From: [Clostridium] asparagiforme DSM 15981
GTDB lineage: Bacteria > Bacillota > Clostridia > Lachnospirales > Lachnospiraceae
Direction of reading: 5' to 3'
Assembly (NCBI GenBank): GCA_025149125.1
Contig: CP102272.1
Location: forward strand, 5,952,001-6,016,000
DNA length: 64,000 nucleotides
Shown here: one piece after another, positions 8,947 through 16,520 of the stretch
Layout: each line of letters starts with the position of its first letter
Position numbering within the stretch: position 1 is the stretch's first letter
The notes under the pieces: generated by a model
The model's input: the letters and a program-made list of their open reading frames with translations, nothing else
Database searches by the model: none
Told to the model about the DNA's origin: nothing
Position numbers and translations under genes: made by a program

Positions 8947-9843
8947 CTAGTTTCGCTCGAGCTTAAGCCATTCATTATAACGCACAATCCCCTCTTCCAC
9001 CGTCACCCCGGGCTTCCAGCCGAAATCGCGGAACATGCGCTCCATACTCATTGCGCCCAGATTGTCGTAGCCCAGCGTACCGCCGCCGATCTGAATGGGG
9101 ACCTGGGGATAAAGCGTTTTCACCTGCTCCACCACTCTGGAATAGGGCACATTCTCCCCGCCTCCCACATTGTACTCTCTGTGGGGAAGTTCCTTTGCCA
9201 TAGAGACAGTGGCTATCGCCTCCACGCAATCGTCCACAAATATATAGTCCATGACCTGATCCATGCCATGCTCCCAGCACACCTCTTTGCGGTTCATACA
9301 GTCGTCTAACAACATATGGATGGGGCACTCGAACTTTCTTCCCGGCCCGTACACAAAGCCGATCCGCAAAGACACGCTGTCCAGCCCGTAATTCCTGACC
9401 AGCTCCTCGCAGGCCACCTTTGTTGCGCCGTAGGGGCTTTCCGAATGCAGCGGCGTCTCCTCAGGCACTGTCTCCAGGGACACGCTCCCGTAAACCGCGC
9501 CGGAACTCATGTACACAAAACGGCTGACGCCGTAGTTGCGCGCCGCTTCCAGAGCGGTCAGCGTTCCAACCACATTGGTTCGGTATATCTTGTAGGGGTT
9601 GTCCAGAAACAGCTTTGGATGGGAGACCGCCGCGTTGTGCAGGATCCGCTCCACCTTGTGGGTATGCAGAATCTGGTTGATCGTCCCGTACTCCGTCACG
9701 TCGCCCTGCACATAGGTGCAGCCCCTCACCTCACAGGATGGCTTATGTCCGCTGAAGCTGATCACTTCCTCCCCCATGCCGCACAGATGAGACACCAGCC
9801 TCGTTCCCACCAGACCGTTTCCGCCGATGATTAAAGTCGCCAT
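8947..9843 (-). CDS. NAD-dependent epimerase/dehydratase (extended SDR)
   Basis: A 298-residue protein with the N-terminal Rossmann motif GGNGLVG (residues 7-13), and the catalytic S and YxxxK set (MSSGAVYG, then SPYGATKVACEE). The length and motifs fit UDP-sugar epimerase/dehydratase or related lactone/sugar oxidoreductases such as uronate dehydrogenase. GGAGG stands seven bases before the ATG. It follows the formamidase-family gene after 83 bases and precedes the FCD regulator, which has its own promoter. A GC-rich imperfect hairpin lies just after its stop. The substrate is not evident from sequence. Confidence 0.82.
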   Translation of the reverse strand: MATLIIGGNGLVGTRLVSHLCGMGEEVISFSGHKPSCEVRGCTYVQGDVTEYGTINQILHTHKVERILHNAAVSHPKLFLDNPYKIYRTNVVGTLTALEAARNYGVSRFVYMSSGAVYGSVSLETVPEETPLHSESPYGATKVACEELVRNYGLDSVSLRIGFVYGPGRKFECPIHMLLDDCMNRKEVCWEHGMDQVMDYIFVDDCVEAIATVSMAKELPHREYNVGGGENVPYSRVVEQVKTLYPQVPIQIGGGTLGYDNLGAMSMERMFRDFGWKPGVTVEEGIVRYNEWLKLERN

Positions 9844-9926
9844 TTATCGTACCTCCATACTGAATTCTTTTGCTAATGTACCCGTAAGCAGCCCGCAGCC
9901 CCATTCTCCCGGTTCAGTGGGGCCGG

Positions 9927-10865
9927 TCATTTCCCCAGCGTATCCCAGATCCGTTCCGGCACAACCGCGTGAACCCCGCGTATCCCGTTAACAATCTGCG
10001 TTACCCGCAGATCGGCTCCGACGCTGCAAAACGTCATTGCGTCCGTTTCTTCCATATCAAACGCCCGTTTTAGAAGCAGGCGCATATTCTGCAGCGCCTC
10101 GTAAGCCGCCACAGTCAGATCCTCGTGAAACCCAAATGTCATCCAGCCCTCCGCCGTATGCGCCACCGGGCTTTTAATCAAGTAATCCGCAGCGGACAGA
10201 CGCAGGGAAATGCTCCGAAACGGACATTCCACAGCCGTTCCGCCGGACTCCCCGTCCCCCTGCGCCCCGTGGCCGTCTCCCACGGAAAACAAAGCGCCCG
10301 GTTGGAACACCGGCAGATACACAGTGCTTCCGGAGGTCAGGGCGCGGCAGTCCAGATTCCCGCCATGGTTTCCAGGTATGTGGGTCCGAACCGGGCGCTC
10401 CCCCTCCGGCGCCACGGCCACAACGCCCGGAAAAGGAGAAAGCGGAACCGTCATGCCATCCGGCCCCTGGCAAATTCCCCGGTGGGCATCCAGATCCCAT
10501 ACTCTGAAATCCTCCTCCCCGTGAAACCCCAGCCGGTTTAAGTGATCCCGGTTTCCGATTCCAACGGAGCTCCAGCCCCAGTTCTCCGTGACGATCTCAC
10601 CGATTTCAACCTTCAGCGCCATGCCGGGCTGTGCGCCCTCCACATAGATGGGACCGCACAGCGCATGCCCATCGTCCCTGCCCTTGATTCTTGGAAACAG
10701 CGGCGCCTTAGGAGGCGATCCCTGGGGTCTGCCAAGCCTCCAGTCCGCCTCCAGGGTGGTCACATGAACCGTATCCCCGGACCGGACACGGAGTGCCGGC
10801 GGGAGCGCCGGATCCAGAACTCCGTGAAGATTTTCCCGCTGCGGCAGTAATGTATATTCGGCCAT
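9927..10865 (-). CDS. Acetamidase/formamidase family protein
   Basis: A 312-residue member of the FmdA/AmdA family, which hydrolyses formamide or short amides to ammonia and the acid. Family signatures are the segment GHALCGPIYVEGAQPGMAL and the IGEIVTENWGWSS region, followed by a metal-binding-like HIPGNHGGNLDCR and the GDGHGAQGDGE loop. Its start lies eleven bases behind the cyclase-family gene, so the two are co-transcribed. Together with the ring-opening amidohydrolase at the other end of the unit, this points to stepwise breakdown of a nitrogenous compound with release of ammonia or formate. Confidence 0.85.
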   Translation of the reverse strand: MAEYTLLPQRENLHGVLDPALPPALRVRSGDTVHVTTLEADWRLGRPQGSPPKAPLFPRIKGRDDGHALCGPIYVEGAQPGMALKVEIGEIVTENWGWSSVGIGNRDHLNRLGFHGEEDFRVWDLDAHRGICQGPDGMTVPLSPFPGVVAVAPEGERPVRTHIPGNHGGNLDCRALTSGSTVYLPVFQPGALFSVGDGHGAQGDGESGGTAVECPFRSISLRLSAADYLIKSPVAHTAEGWMTFGFHEDLTVAAYEALQNMRLLLKRAFDMEETDAMTFCSVGADLRVTQIVNGIRGVHAVVPERIWDTLGK

Positions 10866-10876
10866 AGCGTCTCCTT

Positions 10877-11578
10877 TTAATCTTCCAACACGGCGAAGGC
10901 CCGCACCGGAGATCCCGTTCCCTGATCCAGCAGCAGCGGAACCCCGTAAAACATAAATTCACCCGCCCCGATCAGAGCCGTCAGATTCACCAGCCACTCA
11001 TAGTGGGTCAGCCCCGCATCCCGGCAGGCCCTGTGGCTGGGAAACAATTTGGTATCCATAATATCCGTGGACGGTCCCTCGACGCCGTGGACCTTCGAGC
11101 CTCGCGCCGCCAGCCACCGCACCACCTCCGGGGATATCTCCACGTTCTGGGTAAGGACCCTGGGATCCGGGTAGTAGCGCTCATGAAGTCCGGTTGCGAA
11201 CAGGACGATGTGCCCGTCGATCTCAACCCCGTTCTCCCGTTCAGCCCGCTCTACATCCGCCACGGTCACCGTTCCCCGCTCCGGGATGTGGGTCATATCC
11301 AGGCAGACCGCCTTGCCGAAAAACATGGAAAGCGGCATCCGATCAATGGTCAGCCCGTCCGGCCTCATATGGTAGAACGAATCCACATGGGTTCCCACAT
11401 GTTCGATGATTGAAAGATAATTATAGGAAGAAGTGATTGGATCCTCCTTGGTCCCGTTCCCCATTGCAACCGACTGTTCATGGGTCATCGCCTTTACATA
11501 AACCGGGCGCTGGAAACAGTCGGGCGCCAGCATATTGTTCTCAATACGCAGTGTCAAATCCACGATACGTTGCGCCAT
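10877..11578 (-). CDS. Cyclase family protein (kynurenine-formamidase-like hydrolase)
   Basis: A 233-residue protein of the metal-dependent cyclase/KynB/isatin hydrolase family. The hallmark HxGTHxD motif is present (EHVGTHVDSFYHM, near residue 58), and the N-terminal VDLTLRIENNM is typical. Members hydrolyse N-formyl or cyclic amide bonds with zinc or manganese. It is the first gene of the minus-strand unit 11578 to 8947, with GGAGG eight bases before the ATG and a near-consensus promoter plus palindromic operator upstream. Co-occurrence with formamidase and amidohydrolase supports an amide catabolic role; isatin, formylkynurenine and cyclic imides are alternatives. Confidence 0.83.
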   Translation of the reverse strand: MAQRIVDLTLRIENNMLAPDCFQRPVYVKAMTHEQSVAMGNGTKEDPITSSYNYLSIIEHVGTHVDSFYHMRPDGLTIDRMPLSMFFGKAVCLDMTHIPERGTVTVADVERAERENGVEIDGHIVLFATGLHERYYPDPRVLTQNVEISPEVVRWLAARGSKVHGVEGPSTDIMDTKLFPSHRACRDAGLTHYEWLVNLTALIGAGEFMFYGVPLLLDQGTGSPVRAFAVLED

Positions 11579-11610
11579 ACATTCCCTCCTCGTTTATTCC
11601 TCGCATATTG

Positions 11611-11625
11611 CTCATCATTTATGAG
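11611..11625. promoter_or_regulatory. Palindromic operator, cyclase/formamidase promoter
   Basis: CTCATC-ATT-TATGAG is a 6-3-6 palindrome with one mismatch, the second copy of the element at 7688-7702. It lies 13 bases downstream of the -10 box, again over the expected start of transcription. On the transcribed strand it reads ACTCATAAATGATGAGC. Confidence 0.62.
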
Positions 11626-11638
11626 TAGTTACAGAATA

Positions 11639-11667
11639 ATCATAGCTTTGACCCTTATGTTTGTCAA
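11639..11667 (-). promoter_or_regulatory. Promoter of the cyclase/formamidase/epimerase unit
   Basis: TTGACA (11662-11667), 17-base spacer and TATGAT (11639-11644) on the minus strand, five of six at the -10 box. Confidence 0.82.
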
Positions 11668-11800
11668 GTATTTTTTGCCATTTCAGCTCCGCACCACTCC
11701 ATAGTTTTATTTACTTTATCTAAATGAGCCGATGTATTTTCTATTAATGTCCAATAATAAGCCAACTAACCCCTTCATTTTCTCCATTTTTTGAATATTA

Positions 11801-11829
11801 TTGACAATCACTCTGTTTCATGATAAGCT
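11801..11829 (+). promoter_or_regulatory. Candidate promoter of the sialidase-fold gene
   Basis: A perfect TTGACA at 11801-11806 is followed after 17 bases by TAAGCT, a poor -10. The -35 box and the position 70 bases before the start codon make it the best candidate in this AT-rich 290-base divergent region. Confidence 0.5.
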
Positions 11830-11835
11830 TTAATC

Positions 11836-11855
11836 ACTCACCATTAATGATTAGT
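11836..11855. promoter_or_regulatory. Palindrome in the sialidase-fold gene leader
   Basis: ACTCACCATTAATGATTAGT is a 20-base palindrome with eight of ten pairs matched. Its half-site ACTCA resembles the operators at 7688 and 11611, but the spacing is longer. It lies directly before the ribosome binding site. Confidence 0.5.
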
Positions 11856-11870
11856 CAAAAGGAGGTTCTT

Positions 11871-13034
11871 ATGAGCGATCCCAATTCTTCTATGACACCG
11901 GCTATCCTATATGTAGAGCCCGACGCTCCCCGTTTTCAGGACGATTACCGCAGATGGCAGGGCATTCCCTCCATCGAAGTCACAGAAAAAGGGCGTATTT
12001 TTGTAAATTTCTTCTCAGGCCAGGGCGCAGAGGTCGGCGGAAATTTCCTGATGCTGTGTACCAGCGACAACCGCGGAGAAACCTTTCGCTCCTGTGTCAC
12101 CGTTATTGAACATCCGGACCCTCTCTGCCGTATTTACGACCCCTGCCTGTGGATATCGCCTGCCGGTGAGCTGTGGATGATCTATAACCAGACGAAGGGG
12201 TTCAATGACTGCCGCAGCGGCGTCTGGGCCACAGTCTGCAAAGCGCCGGATGCACCGCGGCTGGAGTGGACGCCGCCCCGCCGGATTGCCAACGGCATCA
12301 TGATCAACAAGCCCATTGTGGACGCCTCCGGCGACTGGTTGTTCCCGTGCGCCATCTGGCGGGACGAGTGCGGCGCTCCCCCAACTGAGCGCCACGGCCT
12401 GGAACAGGAACAGTTTTCCAACGTTTACGCTTCCACGGACGGCGGTGAAACTTTTTCGCTGCGCGGCAGCGCCGACGTGCCTGGCCGAAGCTTCGACGAG
12501 CACATGATCGTGGAAAAGAAAGACGGAACCCTTTGGATGCTGGTGCGAACCTTTGAGGGAATCGGGGAGAGTTTCTCCCACGACGGCGGGCGCACCTGGA
12601 CTCCCGGCCGCAAAAGCCATATTGACGGCCCCTGTTCCCGCTTCCACATCCGCCGCCTGAAATCCGGCCGCCTGCTGATGATCAACCATTTCCACTTCGG
12701 AGAGCGCATCGATCTGAACAATATCCTGCAGCAGGGTAACGTGAAAAGCTGGAAGGGCCGCAGCCATCTGACCGCCATGCTCAGCGAAGACGACGGACAG
12801 ACCTGGCCTTACACGCTGTTGCTGGACGAACGCAACGATGCCGCCTACCCGGACGCGAAGGAAGGGGCGGACGGCTATATCTACGTGACCTACGACTACG
12901 AGCGCGTCAAACAGCGGGAAATTCTTATGGCGCGTTTTACGGAGGAGGACGTTCTGGCGGGCTACATAAAATCTCCCGGCGGAAGGCTGCGCATGCTGGT
13001 GAATCAGGCGCTGGGGCAGCCGGATGTGAGCTAA
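11871..13034 (+). CDS. Sialidase-fold (BNR/Asp-box) protein, exo-alpha-sialidase-like
   Basis: A 387-residue six-bladed-propeller protein of the sialidase superfamily. Four Asp-box motifs are visible: TSDNRGETF, STDGGETFS, SHDGGRTWTP and SEDDGQTWP. An arginine triad candidate is spread through RIYDP, RTFEG and HIRRLKSGR. There is no signal peptide, so the enzyme should be cytoplasmic. I use the start at 11871 (AAAGGAGG five bases upstream) rather than the in-frame ATG at 11820, which lies in the promoter region. The gene diverges from the amide-hydrolysis unit and carries a related palindrome in its leader, hence shared control is likely. True sialidase activity is not assured; a related glycosidase is possible. 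Confidence 0.75.
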   Translation: MSDPNSSMTPAILYVEPDAPRFQDDYRRWQGIPSIEVTEKGRIFVNFFSGQGAEVGGNFLMLCTSDNRGETFRSCVTVIEHPDPLCRIYDPCLWISPAGELWMIYNQTKGFNDCRSGVWATVCKAPDAPRLEWTPPRRIANGIMINKPIVDASGDWLFPCAIWRDECGAPPTERHGLEQEQFSNVYASTDGGETFSLRGSADVPGRSFDEHMIVEKKDGTLWMLVRTFEGIGESFSHDGGRTWTPGRKSHIDGPCSRFHIRRLKSGRLLMINHFHFGERIDLNNILQQGNVKSWKGRSHLTAMLSEDDGQTWPYTLLLDERNDAAYPDAKEGADGYIYVTYDYERVKQREILMARFTEEDVLAGYIKSPGGRLRMLVNQALGQPDVS

Positions 13035-13048
13035 AACAGGAAAATTAA

Positions 13049-13086
13049 AAGAGCCGTCCCCCCGCATCCCGCGGCAGATGGCTCTT
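13049..13086 (-). terminator. Hairpin between convergent genes
   Basis: AAGAGCC and GGCTCTT form an outer stem and CCGC/GCGG an inner one. On the minus strand it is followed by TTAATTTTCC, which fits termination of the 106-residue gene. Confidence 0.55.
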
Positions 13087-13108
13087 CATCCCTCAAACGA
13101 TCCCTAAA

Positions 13109-13429
13109 TCAATCCTTTTCCAGCGCATTCTTCAGAACACCGGCAAATCCCTTTTCCCGGTAGATGGTCTCCCCTTCATCCCGGACCGGCATTTTGTCCA
13201 TCGCTTCACAGTTCATGGTGTTCTCCCGCTCCACCTTGCGCTTATAGTCCGCAAGATATTGCTCAATGGCAGAAATTTTATCAGCCTTGGCCGCGTAATC
13301 ATCCGCCGTGAAGCCCAGGGCGCTCAGAATAATGTTTAAGTCCTGCTCGGACCAGTCGCCCAAAAAGGTGTTGGAAAGCATGTCAATCCGCGCTCTGACT
13401 GTGGTGCACTCCAAAAATTTTTTAATCAT
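13109..13429 (-). CDS. Small hypothetical protein, 106 residues
   Basis: I do not recognise this protein. It is hydrophilic and alpha-helical in appearance, with MIKKFLECTTVRARIDML at the N-terminus and charged segments such as YLADYKRKVERENTM. No membrane segment or signal peptide. The start at 13429 is chosen because GGAGG lies nine bases upstream; the frame is open further up to 13630, but that extension runs through a terminator hairpin and a repeat element and is not credible. The gene stands alone behind the terminator of the transaldolase operon, with hairpins on both sides. Confidence 0.6.
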   Translation of the reverse strand: MIKKFLECTTVRARIDMLSNTFLGDWSEQDLNIILSALGFTADDYAAKADKISAIEQYLADYKRKVERENTMNCEAMDKMPVRDEGETIYREKGFAGVLKNALEKD

Positions 13430-13477
13430 CGATGTCATCCTCCATTTTAAACCGCCTCCGGCGGTCATTACGTCCCA

Positions 13478-13513
13478 ACAATCGCCCGCAGGCTGCGCCA
13501 GCGGCCCATTGCA
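13478..13513. repeat. 36-bp dispersed repeat, copy 1
   Basis: This stretch begins ACAATCGCCCGCAGGCTGCG and ends GGCCCATTGCA. It is identical to 22681-22716 except for one base (G here, T there). It contains the small palindrome CGCAG-G-CTGCG and outer CAAT/ATTG ends, so it looks like a REP-type or miniature element. This copy is between the operon terminator and the small gene at 13429. Confidence 0.75.
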
Positions 13514-13516
13514 TTC

Positions 13517-13557
13517 AAAAAAAATAATGTTAGCAGCTTTTACACTGCTAACATTAT
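13517..13557 (-). terminator. Strong intrinsic terminator of the sugar/transketolase operon
   Basis: ATAATGTTAGCAG and CTGCTAACATTAT form a perfect 13-bp stem with an eight-base loop, followed on the minus strand by seven T. It lies 30 bases after the transaldolase stop. Confidence 0.88.
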
Positions 13558-13586
13558 AATGAATCTTAAGTATTTTTTCAATCGCA

Positions 13587-14240
13587 TTATTCACCAAATA
13601 CAGCCTTGTAATCCGCCTGAAACTTAGCAATTCCCTGGTCGGTCAGGGGATGCTTCGTCATCTGCTCCAACACCTTGTAGGGAACGGTGGCGATATCGGC
13701 TCCCGCCTTTGCACAGTCGATTACGTGGATCGGATTGCGGATGCTGGCGGCGATGATCTCCGTCTCAATATCGTGCATCTGGAAAATCTCGGTGATCTCG
13801 TAGATCAGGTCGATTCCGGGCATGGAGATGTCGTCCAGACGGCCCAGGAACGGGGACACGTAGGAAGCTCCCGCGCGGGCCGCCAGCAGCGCCTGGGCTG
13901 CGGAGAACACCAGTGTCACGTTAGTTTTCACGCCCTCAGCGTTCAGAACCTTCACGGCCTTTAAGCCTTCCACGGTCATAGGGATCTTCACAACCATGTT
14001 GGGGTGGATCTTGGCGATCTCACGGCCCTCGGCGATCATGCCCTCGGCGTCCACGGTGGTGGCCTTCACCTCGCCGCTGATGGGGCCGTCCACGATGTCG
14101 GTGATCTCCTTAATCACCTCCGCGAAGTCGCGGCCCTCCTTGGCGATCAGGGACGGGTTGGTGGTAACGCCGCAGATGATGCCCATGTCGTTGGCCTTCT
14201 TGATCTCCTCAACGTTCGCTGTATCAACAAAAAATTTCAT
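13587..14240 (-). CDS. Transaldolase-like (fructose-6-phosphate aldolase type)
   Basis: A 217-residue protein of the short transaldolase/FSA subgroup that makes a Schiff base with its sugar substrate. The N-terminus [16 protein letters not shown] is canonical, the active-site lysine is in [10 protein letters not shown] (near residue 86), and the C-terminal [10 protein letters not shown] is typical. Length matches the family (about 215). The start at 14240 follows GAGGAGGAAGAAA; an upstream in-frame start at 14276 only adds non-conserved residues. It is the last gene of an operon with split transketolase and a sugar importer, consistent with feeding a pentose or related sugar into the pentose phosphate pathway. 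Transaldolase and aldolase activities cannot be separated from sequence here. Confidence 0.88.
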   Translation of the reverse strand: MKFFVDTANVEEIKKANDMGIICGVTTNPSLIAKEGRDFAEVIKEITDIVDGPISGEVKATTVDAEGMIAEGREIAKIHPNMVVKIPMTVEGLKAVKVLNAEGVKTNVTLVFSAAQALLAARAGASYVSPFLGRLDDISMPGIDLIYEITEIFQMHDIETEIIAASIRNPIHVIDCAKAGADIATVPYKVLEQMTKHPLTDQGIAKFQADYKAVFGE

Positions 14241-14301
14241 TTTCTTCCTCCTCATATGGGAGGCCGGCGAGGCCATTCCCGGCCGCCGCCGGCCGTCTTT
14301 G

Positions 14302-14697
14302 TTATGCCAGGCTTCTCATCTCAGCGATCTGCGCCTCGGTCAGGTTCAGAATATCGCTGTTTTCCATGGATGTGTTGGAATCCTCGATCAGAATCATCTT
14401 GGTGTCCTTGCAGGTGATGGTGTTGTGCCATAAGGTGGCCGGGATGTTGTAGACCTTGTCCTTCTCCATCTTCACAGCGCCGAACTCCAGTCCGCCCTCT
14501 GTTTCGTTGGCGTACACCAGGGTGCAGGAGCCTTCCACCAGCACAAACAGCTCGTCGGTCTTGTTGTGGCGCTCCAGGCAGTCGATGCCGGTCACGTCGT
14601 TGGCCGGTTTCCAGTTCTTGATGCCGACCGTCCATTTCTCGTTCTCAAATACGCGCTGCATTCCCTCGCCGTTAAACTCGTAATTTAAAATGTTCAT
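14302..14697 (-). CDS. Small cupin-like protein
   Basis: A 131-residue beta-rich protein with a cupin metal-binding core: [15 protein letters not shown] supplies His and Glu, and the second motif is [11 protein letters not shown] with the last His. It has no DNA-binding domain. In a cluster of sugar ABC importer, transketolase and transaldolase it may be a sugar isomerase/mutarotase-type enzyme or a regulator, but the exact role is unknown. It lies 28 bases downstream of the transketolase C-subunit and 61 bases before the transaldolase start. Confidence 0.65.
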   Translation of the reverse strand: MNILNYEFNGEGMQRVFENEKWTVGIKNWKPANDVTGIDCLERHNKTDELFVLVEGSCTLVYANETEGGLEFGAVKMEKDKVYNIPATLWHNTITCKDTKMILIEDSNTSMENSDILNLTEAQIAEMRSLA

Positions 14698-14725
14698 TGC
14701 CTCGTCCTCCGAAATGATTCCTGAT

Positions 14726-15652
14726 TTATTTGAGCAGCTCTTTTGCCTTGGCGGCCACGTTGGCGGCGGTCAGGCCGTATGCCTCGAACAGCTGATCCGG
14801 CTTACCGGACTTGCCGAACTTATCCTGAATACCCACCATGGCGAATTTCGCGCCGTCGTGGCCCGCCAGAACCTCTGACACCGCGGAGCCAAGTCCGCCG
14901 ATCACGGAGTGCTCCTCAACGGTCACGATGGCCTTGCAGGTCTCGTTCATTTTCAGCACAATGTCTTTGTCGATGGGTTTGATGGTGTGCATGTTCACAA
15001 CCGCGGCGCTCACGCCCTCTTTCTCCAGCTGCGCGGCAGCTTCCAGCGCCTTGGGAATCATCAGTCCGCAGGCGATGATGCACACGTCCGTGCCTTCCTT
15101 CATCACGTTGGCCTTGCCGGGGATGAAGGGGGTGTCCGCCGTGGTGATGTCGTCGCACACAGGTCTGGCCACGCGGATATAAACCGGTCCGTCGATCTCA
15201 GCGGCGGCCATCACGGCCTTCTCGGTCTCGGCGGGATCGCAGGGAACGAAGATCGTCATGTGGGGCAGCTCTCTCATCAGCGCGATATCCTCGATGGACT
15301 GGTGGCTTCCGCCGTCCTCGCCTACGCACAGGCCGGAGTGGGAGAACCCGAATTTCACGTTGCAGTTGGTATAGCAGATGGAATTGCGGATCTGCTCAAA
15401 CGCACGGCCCGCGCCGAACAGGGCGAAGGTGCTCACAAAGGGAACGTAACCGGTGTGGGCAAAACCCGCGGCCGCGCACATCATGTTGGCCTCCGCGATT
15501 CCCATGTTGAAATGACGGTCCGGATACACATCCTTGAACATACAGGTCTGGGTGGCATGGGCCAGGTCGGCGTCCAGCACCACTACTTTATCATTTTTAG
15601 CGCCTAATTTTACCAGCGCCTCACCATAAGCAACTCTCAATGACTTTCCCAT
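14726..15652 (-). CDS. Transketolase, C-terminal subunit
   Basis: A 308-residue protein with the transketolase pyrimidine-binding and C-terminal domains. The conserved GEDGGSHQSIEDIALMREL segment and the catalytic Glu region MGIAEANM are present. It is adjacent to the N-terminal subunit gene with no gap between them, so the two subunits are made together and assemble into a full enzyme, as is usual in Clostridia. Transketolase moves two-carbon ketol units between sugar phosphates using thiamine diphosphate. Confidence 0.92.
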   Translation of the reverse strand: MGKSLRVAYGEALVKLGAKNDKVVVLDADLAHATQTCMFKDVYPDRHFNMGIAEANMMCAAAGFAHTGYVPFVSTFALFGAGRAFEQIRNSICYTNCNVKFGFSHSGLCVGEDGGSHQSIEDIALMRELPHMTIFVPCDPAETEKAVMAAAEIDGPVYIRVARPVCDDITTADTPFIPGKANVMKEGTDVCIIACGLMIPKALEAAAQLEKEGVSAAVVNMHTIKPIDKDIVLKMNETCKAIVTVEEHSVIGGLGSAVSEVLAGHDGAKFAMVGIQDKFGKSGKPDQLFEAYGLTAANVAAKAKELLK

Positions 15653-16453
15653 TTACTCCACCTCCTGCTCGCTTAACGCCTTCTCAAACTGTTCTTTGTT
15701 CATGGGGCTGCCGTGCCATCCGAACTGGTCTTCCATGAAGGAAACGCCCTTGCCTTTGACGGTGTTACAGCAGATGAATTTCGGCTTTCCGGACACGGGG
15801 GCCTTGAGCGCCGCCACGATGGCGTCCATGTCGTGGCCGTCCACCTCGAAGCACTCGAAACCGAAGGCGTCGAACTTCTTCACAATATTTCCAAGGCTCA
15901 TAACCTCGTCGTTGCTTCCGTCGATCTGCAATTTATTGTAATCCAGCATGAAGGTCAGGTTATCCAGCTTGTAGTGAGCCGCAGCCATGGCCGCCTCCCA
16001 AACCAGACCTTCCTGGCACTCGCCGTCGCCCAGAACCGCGTATACCTTGTACTCCGCCTTCGCATGCTTTGCGGCCAGAGCCAGACCCATTGCCAGGGAA
16101 GCGCCCTGTCCCAGGGAACCGGTGTTCATGTCCACGCCCGGGGTCTTGGTGCAGTCCGGGTGGCCCTGCAAATGGCTGTCAATCTGGCGCAGATTGGCCA
16201 GGTCTTCCTTCGGGAAGAAGCCTAAGTCGGCCAGGATCGCGTACAGGGTGGGGCAGGCATGGCCTTTGCTCAGCACGAAGCGGTCGCGGTCCGGATCCTT
16301 GGGGTTCTTCGGATCCACCTTCATCACCTCGTAGTACAGCGCCATCAGCATTTCCACGCAGGAAAGTGACCCGCCGGGATGACCGGACTGGCAGGCGTAG
16401 AGCATCTTCAGGATCTCTGCCCGCAACTCTTTTGCTTTCTTATCATACTGCAT
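15653..16453 (-). CDS. Transketolase, N-terminal subunit
   Basis: A 266-residue protein with the thiamine-diphosphate domain: GHPGGSLSCVEML near the N-terminus, SKGHACPTLYA, and the TPP motif GDGECQEGLVWEA...NKLQIDG. The start at 16453 is chosen because GGAGG lies nine bases upstream; an ATG at 16471 overlaps that ribosome binding site. It is separated from the upstream sugar permease by 67 bases. It needs the downstream C-terminal subunit for activity. Confidence 0.92.
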   Translation of the reverse strand: MQYDKKAKELRAEILKMLYACQSGHPGGSLSCVEMLMALYYEVMKVDPKNPKDPDRDRFVLSKGHACPTLYAILADLGFFPKEDLANLRQIDSHLQGHPDCTKTPGVDMNTGSLGQGASLAMGLALAAKHAKAEYKVYAVLGDGECQEGLVWEAAMAAAHYKLDNLTFMLDYNKLQIDGSNDEVMSLGNIVKKFDAFGFECFEVDGHDMDAIVAALKAPVSGKPKFICCNTVKGKGVSFMEDQFGWHGSPMNKEQFEKALSEQEVE

Positions 16454-16520
16454 AATTGTTTTCCTCCTCATTTATCGACGTCAACTCACCTTGTGGTGGG
16501 ATGGCTGACAGATTGATTGA

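Noticed and set aside
13430-13630. N-terminal extension of the small hypothetical gene
   Set aside because: The open frame passes through the 13-bp terminator stem and the 36-bp repeat, while a good ribosome binding site supports the start at 13429.
13587-16453. Sulfoquinovose (sulfo-transketolase or sulfo-transaldolase) pathway
   Set aside because: Split transketolase and short transaldolase are shared, but there is no sulfoquinovosidase, no RpiB-type sulfosugar isomerase and no sulfolactaldehyde dehydrogenase in the operon.
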